NCBI RefSeq assembly: GCF_022808775.1
Contig: NZ_JAKZLA010000003.1
Location: forward strand, 434,001 to 498,000
DNA: 64,000 nt
Source: Geothrix terrae
Lineage (GTDB): Bacteria; Acidobacteriota; Holophagae; Holophagales; Holophagaceae
Reading direction: 5' to 3'
Under the pieces are notes generated by a model. The model had not been told where the DNA came from, ran no database searches, and saw only the letters and a list, made by a program, of their open reading frames with translations. This document shows positions 1 to 8,313 of the stretch, piece by piece; position 1 is the first letter of the stretch; each line of letters begins with the position of its first letter. Both the position numbers and the translations under genes were made by a program.

Positions 1-60
1 TCGGCCATCTTCAAGCGCGCGCCGGAGCCCGTGCCCGAAGAGCCCGAGGAGTTCCAGTAG
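1..60 (+). CDS. C-terminal end of an unidentified protein (partial)
   Basis: An open frame enters from the left edge and ends at a TAG at 58-60. It gives only about 19 residues, ending in an acidic, proline-rich tail (PEPVPEEPEEF). Nothing here identifies the family. The gene points toward the next plus-strand gene, gmk, but the minus-strand DUF1579 gene lies between them. Confidence 0.45.
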   Translation, partial: SAIFKRAPEPVPEEPEEFQ

Positions 61-81
61 CAGCGCCGAGGGGCGGCGGGC

Positions 82-615
82 CTACTTCGCCCGGGTGTAT
101 TCCATCTCCATGAGCTTCACGAAGGCGCCGTCCTTGCCCTTCACGAACATCGCCGCGAAGCGGTGGTCGTGGTCCGGCTGGGTGTGGACCTCCTTGAAGG
201 TGAGGGGCTTCCCGGCCTCGTCGTAGCCATCGAAGAAGAGGGTCATCTCCCGGCAGTCCTTGGTACAGGTCCCCTTGGACACGGCCATCCAGGTGCCGCC
301 GTTGTCCACCCAGCTGCCCACATGGGCGTTCTGGTGGGTGTCGTAGCCGAAGAGGCCATGGCCCTCGAAAGTCTGGCCCATCATCTCGGCGCGCATCTCG
401 GACTTCAGCCACAATCCGCCCGACACGAGGGTGTTGATCTCCGTCCCCTTGGACACCACGGGCGGCTTGGACGGGTCCATGTACATCTTCGCCACGGCGA
501 TCCAGGTGCCGGCCTGCTCCTTCAGGGCCAGGTGATGGGCCGTGGGCTTGGGAAGGGGGCTTTCCTGGGCGGACAGAGACAGGACACAAGCGAGGGAGAG
601 GATCAGGGCGCGCAT
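82..615 (-). CDS. Secreted DUF1579 family protein
   Basis: This 177-residue protein starts with a short hydrophobic signal peptide (about residues 1-17, ending near SLSAQ), so it is probably exported. The body matches the DUF1579 pattern of small beta-rich proteins: an N-terminal HHLALKEQAGTW segment, a GLWLKSEM strand, FEGHGLFGYD, and a C-terminal MEMEYTRAK. Two cysteines four residues apart (Cys117 and Cys121) could form a disulfide after export. The biochemical role of DUF1579 is not established. The gene is transcribed away from gmk with about 80 bp between their starts, so the two probably have back-to-back promoters. Confidence 0.75.
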   Translation of the reverse strand: MRALILSLACVLSLSAQESPLPKPTAHHLALKEQAGTWIAVAKMYMDPSKPPVVSKGTEINTLVSGGLWLKSEMRAEMMGQTFEGHGLFGYDTHQNAHVGSWVDNGGTWMAVSKGTCTKDCREMTLFFDGYDEAGKPLTFKEVHTQPDHDHRFAAMFVKGKDGAFVKLMEMEYTRAK

Positions 616-697
616 GGGACCTCCAGGCGCCCATGCTACCCCCGCCGGAACCCGGCACCAGCCCGGCTTCCGCTAAAGTGGGGGGGAGGAGGGGCCC

Positions 698-1312
698 TTG
701 ATCCAGCATCCCGGCAACGTGTTCGTGGTCTCCGCGCCGTCGGGCGCGGGCAAGTCCACGCTGACCCAGCGGCTGGTGCAGAGCGTCCCGGACTTGATCT
801 TCTCCATCTCCTTCACCACCCGGAAGCCCCGCCCGGGCGAGGTGGACGGGCGGGACTACTTCTTCATCGACGACGCCCGGTTCGACGCCATGGTGCGGGA
901 GGGCGGCTTCGTGGAGTGGGTGCAGGTCTACGGCCACCGGTACGGCACAGGCCGCGCCTGGCTGAAGGACGTGCTGGGCACGGGGCGAGACGTGCTGCTC
1001 GACATCGAGACCACCGGCGCCCTGAACGTGCGCCAGGCCATGCCCGAAGCGCGGATGATCTTCATCCTGCCCCCCTCCGCCGCCTCCCTGGAGCAGCGGC
1101 TGCGCAGCCGGGGCAAGGACTCGGACGAGCAGATCCGCATCCGCCTGGAGCATGCCCGCCATGAGCTGGAGCTGTACCCCGCCTACGACTACCTGATCCT
1201 CAATGACGACCTTGAACTCGCCTACCGGCAGTTCGAGGGCATCGTCCACGCCACCCGGGCCAGCCGGGAGCGCATGGCCCCCACGGCCCGGCGGATCCTC
1301 GAGGGGTTCTGA
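698..1312 (+). CDS. gmk: Guanylate kinase
   Basis: Guanylate kinase phosphorylates GMP to GDP with ATP, a cytoplasmic step of purine nucleotide synthesis. The 204-residue protein has the P-loop APSGAGKST at residues 13-21, the GMP-binding segment FSISFTTRKPRPGEVDGRDY at about 37-56, and the lid and C-terminal helices expected for Gmk. The length is normal. The start is a TTG at 698 preceded by a purine-rich GGGGAGGAGGGG stretch; no better ATG lies in frame. It is followed after 65 bp by a CtpA-like protease gene and may be co-transcribed with it. Confidence 0.96.
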   Translation: MIQHPGNVFVVSAPSGAGKSTLTQRLVQSVPDLIFSISFTTRKPRPGEVDGRDYFFIDDARFDAMVREGGFVEWVQVYGHRYGTGRAWLKDVLGTGRDVLLDIETTGALNVRQAMPEARMIFILPPSAASLEQRLRSRGKDSDEQIRIRLEHARHELELYPAYDYLILNDDLELAYRQFEGIVHATRASRERMAPTARRILEGF

Positions 1313-1377
1313 TAAAACCGCGCTTCGCCCTCCCTGCGGGCGGGGCGTATCCTGGAGGGACACTCCCCGGGAGCCTC

Positions 1378-2958
1378 ATGGCCCGTTTCATCAAGCGCAA
1401 TTGGATGTGGATGGTGGTGGCCGCCACGGTCGCCGTGGCGGGGCCCCTGCTCGCCCGGTCCGGCGCCGAGGGCGCCCGCCAGCGAGGCCTGGACACCCTC
1501 ACCGAGGTCATGGACCTGGTGCAGAAGCAGAGCCCCGAGCCGCCCACCCCCCGCCAGATCACCCACGCCACCATCCAGGGCATGCTCCACACCCTGGACC
1601 CCCACTCGAACTACATGGACGAGAGCGAGTTCCGCCTGCTGCGCGAAGAGCAGAAGGGCTCCTTCTTCGGCATCGGCGCCATCATCCAGCAGCACGACCA
1701 GGGTATCGCCATCATCAGCCCCATGAAGGGCGGGCCGGCCGAGCGCCTGGGTGTCCGGTCCGGCGACATCATCAAGGAGATCGACGGCACGAGCACCGAG
1801 GGCATGACCTCCAATGCCGCCCTCCAGAAGCTGCGCGGCGAGAAGGGCACCCTGGTGGAGATCGCCGTCCAGCGGTCGGGCCTCGCCGACCTGCTCCGCT
1901 TCTCCATCCCCCGCGCCGAGGTCCCCACCAACAGCGTCTACTACAGCTTCATGCTGAATCCCACGACGGGCTTCATCCTCATCAAGGACTTCGGCGAAAC
2001 CACCTCCGACGAGTTCGAGAAGGCCGTGGCCACCCTCAAGAAGCAGGGCATGAAGCAGCTCATCCTCGACCTCCGCGGCAATGGCGGCGGCGTCCTGGAT
2101 TCGGCCATCGGCATCTGCCGTCAGCTCCTGGGCCCCGACCAGCTCATCGTGAGCCAGAAGGGCCGGGACGGCCGGGACGAGAACCAGACGCGCACCAGCA
2201 AGGGGGCGCAGCTCGATCCCTTCCCCCTGGTGGTCCTCATCAACCGCGGATCGGCCAGCGCCAGCGAGATCGTCACCGGGGCCGTCCAGGACCACGACCG
2301 CGGAGTGGTCGTCGGCCAGACCAGCTGGGGCAAGGGGCTCGTCCAGAGCGTGCTGCCCATCAACCGCTCCCGGGGCCTGGCCCTGACCACCGCCCGCTAC
2401 TACACCCCCTCGGGGCGGAGCATCCAGCGGGACTACACCCACGGCCTGGACGACTACTACAACCCCGAGGACGAGAAGGACCCCAAGCCCCAGGGCCCGG
2501 CCTTCAAGACCGACCTGGGCCGCACGGTCTACGGCGGAGGCGGCATCAATCCGGACTATCCCATGCCCCTCATCCGCCTCGATGAGTTCATGATCAACCT
2601 CCGCTTCCGGTACTCCGCCTTCTTCCGGTACGCCGTGCAGGAGAAGGAGCGCTTCGGCATCCGGCCCGGCGAGCGCGCGGACGACGCCGTGATGGCGCGG
2701 TTCCGCGCCTGGGCCCAGGAGCAGAAGCTCACCATCAGCGACAAGGACTGGGAGAGCCATCTGGAGGCCATGCGGGAGCAGCTCTCCATCGAGATGCAGA
2801 ACGTCGCCTTCGGTGTGGAGGCCGGCTTCAAGCTCCAGTGCGAGAAGGATCCGGTGATCCTCAAGGGCCTGGAGGTGATGCCGGAGGCCGAGACCCTGCT
2901 CCGCAAAAAGCAGCTCATCAATCGCGCCCCCGCCCCCAGCACAGCCACCCTCCGCTGA
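1378..2958 (+). CDS. S41 family C-terminal processing protease (CtpA-like) with PDZ domain
   Basis: This 526-residue periplasmic or membrane-anchored serine protease should clip proteins near their C-termini. Residues 9-24 form a hydrophobic signal anchor. A PDZ domain lies at about 95-168 and includes the carboxylate-binding FFGIGAII stretch. The S41 catalytic core follows at about 185-350. Ser294 (in GSASASEI) and Lys319 (in SWGKG) are spaced 25 residues apart, as in the Ser/Lys dyad of tail-specific proteases. A C-terminal extension of about 140 residues is helical and not assigned. The gene lies 12 bp upstream of an acyl-CoA dehydrogenase, so an operon is likely. Confidence 0.93.
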   Translation: MARFIKRNWMWMVVAATVAVAGPLLARSGAEGARQRGLDTLTEVMDLVQKQSPEPPTPRQITHATIQGMLHTLDPHSNYMDESEFRLLREEQKGSFFGIGAIIQQHDQGIAIISPMKGGPAERLGVRSGDIIKEIDGTSTEGMTSNAALQKLRGEKGTLVEIAVQRSGLADLLRFSIPRAEVPTNSVYYSFMLNPTTGFILIKDFGETTSDEFEKAVATLKKQGMKQLILDLRGNGGGVLDSAIGICRQLLGPDQLIVSQKGRDGRDENQTRTSKGAQLDPFPLVVLINRGSASASEIVTGAVQDHDRGVVVGQTSWGKGLVQSVLPINRSRGLALTTARYYTPSGRSIQRDYTHGLDDYYNPEDEKDPKPQGPAFKTDLGRTVYGGGGINPDYPMPLIRLDEFMINLRFRYSAFFRYAVQEKERFGIRPGERADDAVMARFRAWAQEQKLTISDKDWESHLEAMREQLSIEMQNVAFGVEAGFKLQCEKDPVILKGLEVMPEAETLLRKKQLINRAPAPSTATLR

Positions 2959-2970
2959 ATCGAGGCCCCC

Positions 2971-4128
2971 ATGGATGTCACGCTCCCCGAGCACGTTGAG
3001 GCCCTGCGCCAGGAAGTGCGCCGGTTCGCCGAAAAGGAGATCCGCCCGCACGTCATGGCCTGGGACGAGACCAAGACCTTCCCCATGGGCGTGGTGAAGC
3101 AGCTGGGCGAGATGGGCATGATGGGCGTCATCTTCCCCGAGGAATACGGCGGCGCCGGCATGGGCTACCAGGAATACGCGGTGGTGGTGGAGGAGCTTTC
3201 CCGGGTGGACGGCTCTGTGGGCATCACCGTGGCCGCCCACAACAGCCTCTGCAGCAACCACATTTTCACCATGGGCGACGAGCGCCAGAAGCAGGCCTAC
3301 CTGAAGCCACTCGCCAGTGGGAAGGCCATCGGCGCCTGGGGGCTCACGGAGCCGGGGTCGGGCAGCGATGCGGGCTCTCTGCGCACCTCCGCCAAGAAGG
3401 ATGGCTCGCACTACGTCCTGAACGGCACCAAGACCTTCATCACCCACGGCACCGTGGGCGACATCTTCGTGGTCATGGCCCGCACCCGTCCCGCCCTGCC
3501 CGGCCGCAGCAGCGCCGACGGCATCAGCGCCTTCGTGCTCGAGAAGGGCATGAACGGCTTCCGGGCCGGCAAGCAGGAGAACAAGCTGGGCCTCCGGGCC
3601 AGCGACACCTCCGAGCTGATCCTCGAGGACGTGAAGGTGCCCGAGGCCAACCTCCTGGGCGAGGAGGGCGTGGGCTTCAAGCAGGCCATGAAGACCCTCG
3701 ACGGCGGCCGCATCAGCATCGGGGCCCTGGGCCTCGGCATGGCCCAGGGCGCCTTCGAGGAGGCCCTCCGCTACAGCAAGATCCGCCACACCTTCGGCCG
3801 CCCCCTGGCGGACCACCAGGGGATCCAGTTCAAGCTGGCGGACATGGGCACCGAAATCGAGGCCGCCCGCCTGCTCATCTACCGCGCCGCGGGCCTGAAG
3901 GACCAGGGCCTGCCCTACGCCAAGGCCGCCAGCATGGCCAAGCTCTACAGCTCGGAAGTGGCCTGCCGCGTGGCGGACCAGGCCGTGCAGATCCTCGGCG
4001 GCTACGGCTACATCAAGGACTACCCGGTGGAGAAGTACTACCGGGACGTGAAGCTCTGCACCATCGGCGAAGGCACCAGCGAGATCCAGCGCACCGTCAT
4101 CGCCCGCCACCTCCTCTCTGAATACTGA
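2971..4128 (+). CDS. Acyl-CoA dehydrogenase (short-chain/butyryl type)
   Basis: A 385-residue FAD flavoenzyme of the acyl-CoA dehydrogenase family, which introduces the alpha-beta double bond in fatty-acid or branched-chain acyl-CoA oxidation and passes electrons to ETF. The N-terminal helical, middle beta ([16 protein letters not shown]) and C-terminal helical domains are all present. Glu367, just before GTSEIQR, occupies the position of the catalytic base of short-chain and butyryl-CoA dehydrogenases. Chain-length preference cannot be fixed from sequence. It follows the CtpA-like gene by 12 bp and precedes an S9 peptidase by 13 bp, so the three genes look like one transcription unit. Confidence 0.95.
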   Translation: MDVTLPEHVEALRQEVRRFAEKEIRPHVMAWDETKTFPMGVVKQLGEMGMMGVIFPEEYGGAGMGYQEYAVVVEELSRVDGSVGITVAAHNSLCSNHIFTMGDERQKQAYLKPLASGKAIGAWGLTEPGSGSDAGSLRTSAKKDGSHYVLNGTKTFITHGTVGDIFVVMARTRPALPGRSSADGISAFVLEKGMNGFRAGKQENKLGLRASDTSELILEDVKVPEANLLGEEGVGFKQAMKTLDGGRISIGALGLGMAQGAFEEALRYSKIRHTFGRPLADHQGIQFKLADMGTEIEAARLLIYRAAGLKDQGLPYAKAASMAKLYSSEVACRVADQAVQILGGYGYIKDYPVEKYYRDVKLCTIGEGTSEIQRTVIARHLLSEY

Positions 4129-4141
4129 TCGCGGAGTCCCC

Positions 4142-6169
4142 ATGAAGGCCCAGATCCTCCTCCTCGCCGCAGGCCTGCCCCTGCTCGCCAGCCGCCCCCT
4201 CCAGGTGGACGACCTGTTCAAGGTCAAGCGCGTCACCGATCCCCAGCTCTCCGCCGCGGGAGCCCTGGCCTACCAGGTGGGCACTCCGGACATCGCCGCC
4301 AACAAGACCACCACCCACGTCTGGTACAAGCCCGCCGGCGGCGAGGCGAAGGCCCTGGACCTGGGCGCCGGCAGCCAGACCCGGCCCCGCTTCAGCCCGG
4401 ACGGGAAGAAGCTGGCCTACCAGTCCGGCGGCCAGATCTGGATCGTGGACCTCGGCACCCATGAGAAGCGCCAGCTCACGAAGCTGAGCGGCGGCGCCGA
4501 AGGCCAGGTGTGGAGCCCCGACGGCAAGTGGCTGGCCTTCCTCTCCACCACCGTGCCTTCGGGGAGCGAAGCCGAGAACGTGGCCTTCCTGAAGCGCCAG
4601 GAGGAGAGCAAGGTCAAGGCCCGGGTCATCACCCACCTCATGTACCGGCACTGGAACGAGTGGAAAGATGACCGCCAGGTGAGCCACCTCTTCGTGGTGC
4701 CCGCCGACGGCAGCGCCGCGCCGCGGGACCTCACGGCGGGCCTCGCCACGGACGTGCCCAACTTCGCCGACGTGGCGGCCGGGGACGGCTTCGACTGGGC
4801 CCCCGACAGCAAGGCCCTGGCCTTCGAGACCCACCCCGAGCAGACCCGGGCCATCAGCACCAACGGCGAGATCTACGAGGTGGCCCTCTCCGGCGGCCCC
4901 GCCAAGAAGCTCTCCGACAACCCGGCCATGGACACCACGCCCCGCTACTCGCCGGACGGCAAGGCCCTCGCCTGGCGCGCCCAGCGCCGTCCGGGCTTTG
5001 AATCCGACAAGTTCGAGCTGTGGGTGTTCGATCGCGCCGCCGGCAAGGTCGTGCGCACCACCCAGGCCTTCGACCAGAGCTTCGGCGACTTCCAGTGGCA
5101 GGGCCAGGACCTGGTGGGCGTCAGCGACCAGCAGGGCCACGCCGACCTCTTCCGCTGGAACGACCAGGGCCTCCAGCGCCTCAGCAGGGGCCTTCACATC
5201 GAGGGCTTCGCGCTGCCCCCGAGCGGCTCCGCCGTGGCGAAAGACCACGCCGTGCTGGTCTCCACCAGCCTCACCACCCCCCAGGACCTCTACACCCTGG
5301 ACCTGAAGACGGGGAAGGTCGCCCGCGCCTCCCACCACAATGAGGCCCTGGCCAGGGAGCTGGGCCTCAACCCCGGTGAGGACCTGTGGGTGGACACGGT
5401 GCCCGTGCAGGGCAAGCCCACCAGGGCCCACGCCTTCATCGTGAAGCCCGTGGGCTACGATCCAGCCAAGACCTATCCCGTCGCCTTCGTCATCCATGGT
5501 GGGCCCCAGGGCGCCTGGGCCGACAGCTGGCACCCCCGGTGGAACGCGCAGGCCTGGGCCGGCCGCGGCTTCATCACCGTGCTCCCCAATCCCCGTGGGT
5601 CGACGGGCTTCGGCCAGGCCTACACGGATGCCATCAGCGGCGACTGGAATGGCGCCGTCATGACCGACCTCATGAACACCCTGGACGCCGTCCTCAAGCA
5701 GTTCCCCAACGCCGATCCCAAGCGCGTGGTCGCCTGCGGCGGCAGCTACGGCGGCTACGCCACCAACTGGCTGGCCGGGCATGAGGCCGACCGCTTCGCG
5801 GCCTTCGTGACCCACGCGGGCATCTTCAACACCGAGAGCATGCAGGTGGGCAGCGAGGAGCTGTGGTTCCCCCGCTGGGAGTTCAAGGGCTGGCCCTGGG
5901 AGAGCGCCGAGACCAAGGCCCGCTGGCAGTCCCAGAGCCCCAGCAGCGCCGCCGCCGCCTTCAGGAAGCCCATGCTCGTCGTCCACGGCGAGCTGGACTA
6001 CCGCGTGCCCGTGGGCGAGGCCTTCCAGCTCTTCAACACCCTCCAGCTCCGCGGCATTCCCAGCGAGCTGCTCTACTTCCCCGACGAGTTCCACTTCGTC
6101 CTCAAGCCTCAGAACAGCAAGCTCTGGTACGACACCGTCCTCGGCTGGTGCGAGCGCTGGACGAAGTAG
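4142..6169 (+). CDS. S9 family peptidase (acylaminoacyl-peptidase/DPP-like)
   Basis: A 675-residue serine peptidase of the prolyl-oligopeptidase clan. It has a short hydrophobic signal sequence, an N-terminal beta-propeller built from TolB/WD40-like blades (repeated SPDGK motifs at about residues 80-330), and a C-terminal alpha/beta-hydrolase domain. The triad is visible: Ser535 in GGSYGGY, Asp619 in GELDYRVP and His651 in DEFHF. Such enzymes trim oligopeptides in the periplasm. It ends close to a hairpin-forming repeat and converges on folK. Confidence 0.94.
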   Translation: MKAQILLLAAGLPLLASRPLQVDDLFKVKRVTDPQLSAAGALAYQVGTPDIAANKTTTHVWYKPAGGEAKALDLGAGSQTRPRFSPDGKKLAYQSGGQIWIVDLGTHEKRQLTKLSGGAEGQVWSPDGKWLAFLSTTVPSGSEAENVAFLKRQEESKVKARVITHLMYRHWNEWKDDRQVSHLFVVPADGSAAPRDLTAGLATDVPNFADVAAGDGFDWAPDSKALAFETHPEQTRAISTNGEIYEVALSGGPAKKLSDNPAMDTTPRYSPDGKALAWRAQRRPGFESDKFELWVFDRAAGKVVRTTQAFDQSFGDFQWQGQDLVGVSDQQGHADLFRWNDQGLQRLSRGLHIEGFALPPSGSAVAKDHAVLVSTSLTTPQDLYTLDLKTGKVARASHHNEALARELGLNPGEDLWVDTVPVQGKPTRAHAFIVKPVGYDPAKTYPVAFVIHGGPQGAWADSWHPRWNAQAWAGRGFITVLPNPRGSTGFGQAYTDAISGDWNGAVMTDLMNTLDAVLKQFPNADPKRVVACGGSYGGYATNWLAGHEADRFAAFVTHAGIFNTESMQVGSEELWFPRWEFKGWPWESAETKARWQSQSPSSAAAAFRKPMLVVHGELDYRVPVGEAFQLFNTLQLRGIPSELLYFPDEFHFVLKPQNSKLWYDTVLGWCERWTK

Positions 6170-6178
6170 GGTCTCCCG

Positions 6179-6241
6179 CCGCAGAGAACGCGGGGAGCGC
6201 AGAGAGAATCTGTGTTCTCCGCGTTCTCTGCAGTCTTAGCG
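6179..6241. repeat. Inverted copy pair of the GCAGAGAACGCGG repeat
   Basis: Two near-complementary arms, 6179-6206 and 6211-6241, are separated by only a few bases. They carry the same CCGCAGAGAACGCGG / CTCCGCGTTCTCTGC core found again at 7162-7190 and 7583-7613. The hairpin sits between the convergent S9 peptidase and folK and could terminate transcription on both sides. Its right arm provides the last codons and the stop of folK. Confidence 0.8.
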
Positions 6242-6721
6242 GTGGGCGTTTCTCTCTTTCGGAATGACGCCCCCGCACACACCGGGATCGGACAGGGCGC
6301 GCCAGGGTTCCAGCACGAAGGGGCGGCTGAAGGCCCTGGGATGGGGCAGCTCCAGGGTGAGCTCCGGTCCCAGGGCGCGCAGGCCGTCGGGCGTCTCCCA
6401 GGTCCAGGAACCCGGCGGGCCATCCGTGGTGATGAGGTCCAGATCCAGGGTGCGCGGCGCGTTCCTCCCCGCATTGCGGTCACGGCCGTTCGCCAGCTCC
6501 AGCCGCAACAGCGACTCCAGCAGGCGCCGGGGATCGGCCTCGTCCGTCACCAGGATCGCCACGGTGTTGAGGTAGGCGGGCCCCCGACCGGACTCGTCCG
6601 GCGTCTCCATCACCAGCGGTGAGGGCAGCACGGTCCCCAGCGTCCGCAGCGCCGCCAGCCCCGCATCGAGATGCGCCCGGCGGTCGCCGAGATTCGAGCC
6701 GAGGGCGATGACGGCCTTCAT
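6236..6721 (-). CDS. folK: 2-amino-4-hydroxy-6-hydroxymethyldihydropteridine pyrophosphokinase
   Basis: FolK transfers pyrophosphate from ATP to 6-hydroxymethyl-7,8-dihydropterin in folate synthesis. The 161-residue protein starts with the typical AVIALGSNLGDR and contains the HPPK signature APRTLDLDLI with its metal-binding aspartates. The length is normal, but the last residues (about KERNAHR) and the TAA stop fall in the dispersed repeat at 6211-6241, so the original C-terminus was probably replaced. The start lies 4 bp from the queF stop, so the two are co-translated or co-transcribed. Confidence 0.93.
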   Translation of the reverse strand: MKAVIALGSNLGDRRAHLDAGLAALRTLGTVLPSPLVMETPDESGRGPAYLNTVAILVTDEADPRRLLESLLRLELANGRDRNAGRNAPRTLDLDLITTDGPPGSWTWETPDGLRALGPELTLELPHPRAFSRPFVLEPWRALSDPGVCGGVIPKERNAHR

Positions 6722-6725
6722 GGAA

Positions 6726-7139
6726 TCACTGCTTCTTGCCGTGTTCCGCGACCACCAGCGTCCGGATGCCGCCGCGGATGAGGAAGTCGCCCTCGACGCG
6801 CATCCACTGGGGCTGGGTGGCCTTCACCAGGTCGTCCAGGATCTGGTTGGTGACGGCCTCATGGAAGGCGCCCCGGTCGCGGAAGCTCCAGAGGTAGAGC
6901 TTGAGCGACTTCGACTCCACGCAGAGCTGGTCGGGCTGGTAGAGGATGCGCAGCTTGGCGAAGTCCGGCTGGCCCGTGAGCGGACAGAGGCAGGTGAACT
7001 CCTCGGTCTCGAAGGTGATGGTGAAGGGCCGCCCCGGCCGCGGGCTGGCGAAAGTGTCCAGCTCCCCCGTGGGGCGCGTCACCACGTACTTCGGCAGATT
7101 CGTCGGGAGCGTGGGCTTGGAGGTCTTCTTGGTGGCCAT
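6726..7139 (-). CDS. queF: NADPH-dependent 7-cyano-7-deazaguanine reductase (QueF type I)
   Basis: QueF reduces the nitrile preQ0 to preQ1 in queuosine tRNA modification. The protein shows the catalytic Cys in [15 protein letters not shown], the substrate-contacting segment [20 protein letters not shown] that defines QueF, and a C-terminal RGGI stretch. I chose the ATG at 7139 (137 residues). A GTG eight codons upstream at 7163 is in frame, but it lies at the edge of the dispersed repeat at 7162-7190 and would add residues MSQPIGFA not expected in the family. The pathway partner queC is the next real gene upstream, separated by the GxxExxY cassette. Confidence 0.93.
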   Translation of the reverse strand: MATKKTSKPTLPTNLPKYVVTRPTGELDTFASPRPGRPFTITFETEEFTCLCPLTGQPDFAKLRILYQPDQLCVESKSLKLYLWSFRDRGAFHEAVTNQILDDLVKATQPQWMRVEGDFLIRGGIRTLVVAEHGKKQ

Positions 7140-7161
7140 GGCGAATCCAATCGGTTGGCTC

Positions 7162-7190
7162 ACCGCAGAGAACGCGGAGAGCGCAGAGTA
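7162..7190 (+). repeat. Left end repeat of the GxxExxY cassette
   Basis: The sequence ACCGCAGAGAACGCGGAGAG followed by CGCAGAG is the inverted partner of the copy at 7583-7613 and the same family as the pair at 6179-6241. It lies just outside queF, 3' of the GxxExxY gene. Confidence 0.8.
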
Positions 7191-7194
7191 AAGC

Positions 7195-7578
7195 TTAATC
7201 AGGATGATTGAGGACGATCCTCTGGATGCCTTCCGTCAGACGGTATGCGTGGAAGTTGATCAGATAGCCGAGTGTCAATCCCATCAGGCGGAGGTAGCTG
7301 ATGACCTGGGCCCGAGCCACCCGAGGAACCGTGTCACAGGCTTTCAGTTCCAGGATGATCCGGCTGTCCACGACGAGGTCGAGCCGGTAGCCGGCATCAA
7401 GCCGGACTGACTTGTAAGTCACCGGCAGGGGCACCTGCCGCTGGAAAGGAATACCTCGAAGCCTGGGCTCGTGGCAAAGGCATTCCTCGTAGGCCGATTC
7501 CAGGAGCCCAGGCCCCAGGTGCCGGTGGACCTCGATGCAGGCTCCGACGACTTGTTCCGCCAACAGATCGAGCTCCAT
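7195..7578 (-). CDS. GxxExxY family protein (PD-(D/E)XK nuclease-like)
   Basis: A 127-residue protein with the name-giving motif GLLESAY at about residues 23-29, preceded by [14 protein letters not shown]. It then has a nuclease-fold core: [15 protein letters not shown] gives the D...E-x-K arrangement of PD-(D/E)XK-like enzymes. The C-terminus [19 protein letters not shown] is also typical of the family. The function is unknown; nuclease activity is only inferred from the fold. It is flanked by inverted repeats, has lower GC than neighbouring genes and interrupts the queC-queF pair, all of which suggest a later insertion. Confidence 0.88.
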   Translation of the reverse strand: MELDLLAEQVVGACIEVHRHLGPGLLESAYEECLCHEPRLRGIPFQRQVPLPVTYKSVRLDAGYRLDLVVDSRIILELKACDTVPRVARAQVISYLRLMGLTLGYLINFHAYRLTEGIQRIVLNHPD

Positions 7579-7582
7579 AATC

Positions 7583-7613
7583 TTTTCTCCGCGTTCTCAG
7601 CGTTCTCCGCGGT
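7583..7613 (-). repeat. Right end repeat of the GxxExxY cassette
   Basis: CTCCGCGTTCTCAGCGTTCTCCGCGGT, read on the other strand, begins ACCGCGGAGAACGC and mirrors the copy at 7162-7190. It lies upstream of the GxxExxY start and includes the final codons and stop of queC (TGA at 7597-7599). Confidence 0.8.
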
Positions 7614-8313
7614 TGGCGGTTTTCAGTTCTTCGGGAATGTACCCGTAGGGAATGGGGTCGGGATACCCGGCCTCCTTGAACCCGCGCAGGCGGAGGTGGC
7701 AGGAATCGCAGTGGCCGCAGGCCTCCGTCTCGCCCTGGTAGCAGGACCAGCTGAGGTGCAGCGGTGCCCCAAGCTCGCGGCCCCTCCGCACGATCTCCGA
7801 TTTGCGGAGGTGGATGAGTGGTGCGTGGAAGGTGAGTCGGGTCTCGGGCTTGGTGCCCAGGTTGGCGGTCTGCTCGAAGCTCTTCAGGAAGGCCTCGCGG
7901 CAGTCGGGGTAGCCGCTGCTGTCCTCTTCCACGAAGCCCACGAAGATGGCCGTGGCGCCCAGCACCTCGGCCCAGCTCACGCAGGTGGCCAGCAGGTGGG
8001 CGTTGCGGAAGGGCACGTAGCTGACGGGCACGCCGGGCCGGTCCAGGTCGCCCTCGGGCAGGTCGATGGAGGCATCCGTGAGCGCCGAGCCGCCGATGGC
8101 CTTCAGCGTATCGAAGCCGATGATGAGCCGCCGGGAGGCCGGCACGCCGTAGAAGTCCGCGATCTCGCGAAAGGCTCGCCTTTCGCGAGCTTGAGTACGC
8201 TGGCCGTAGTCCGCATGGAGCAGGGCCAGCTCGAAGCCTTGGGCCCTCGCGATGGCGGCGGTGACACAGGAATCCATGCCGCCGGAGAGGGAGACGACGG
8301 CCAGCTCAGCCAC
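7597..8313 (-). CDS. queC: 7-cyano-7-deazaguanine synthase
   Basis: QueC converts 7-carboxy-7-deazaguanine to preQ0 using ATP and ammonia, feeding QueF for tRNA queuosine. The PP-loop SGGMDS sits at residues 10-15 and the zinc-binding cysteines lie in SCYQGETEACGHCDSC near the C-terminus. The chosen GTG start at 8313 gives 238 residues and overlaps the stop of the upstream acyltransferase by a few bases, which suggests coupling; a longer in-frame extension is unlike the family. The last residues, about KTANRGER, and the stop are encoded by the dispersed repeat at 7583-7613. queD and queE are not in the window. Confidence 0.94.
   Translation of the reverse strand: MAELAVVSLSGGMDSCVTAAIARAQGFELALLHADYGQRTQARERRAFREIADFYGVPASRRLIIGFDTLKAIGGSALTDASIDLPEGDLDRPGVPVSYVPFRNAHLLATCVSWAEVLGATAIFVGFVEEDSSGYPDCREAFLKSFEQTANLGTKPETRLTFHAPLIHLRKSEIVRRGRELGAPLHLSWSCYQGETEACGHCDSCHLRLRGFKEAGYPDPIPYGYIPEELKTANRGER

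Larger units (their letters stand above)
7162..7613. mobile_element. Putative GxxExxY cassette bounded by terminal inverted repeats
   Basis: About 450 bp, comprising one small gene (7195-7578) between inverted copies of an ACCGCNGAGAACGC repeat (7162-7190 and 7583-7613, repeat ends pointing outward). It separates queC from queF, two genes of one pathway on one strand. The enclosed DNA is visibly less GC-rich than its neighbours. No transposase is present and no target-site duplication was identified, so mobility is inferred from architecture alone. Confidence 0.5.

Noticed and set aside
1222-4236. Very long antisense open frame over the CtpA-like and acyl-CoA dehydrogenase genes
   Set aside because: Composition is Gly/Ala/Leu/His repeats typical of the complement of GC-rich codons, with no recognisable motif, and it is opposite two well-supported enzymes.
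7140-7163. N-terminal extension of queF from GTG 7163
   Set aside because: Its first codons fall at the edge of the repeat and are not family-like; ATG 7139 is sufficient.
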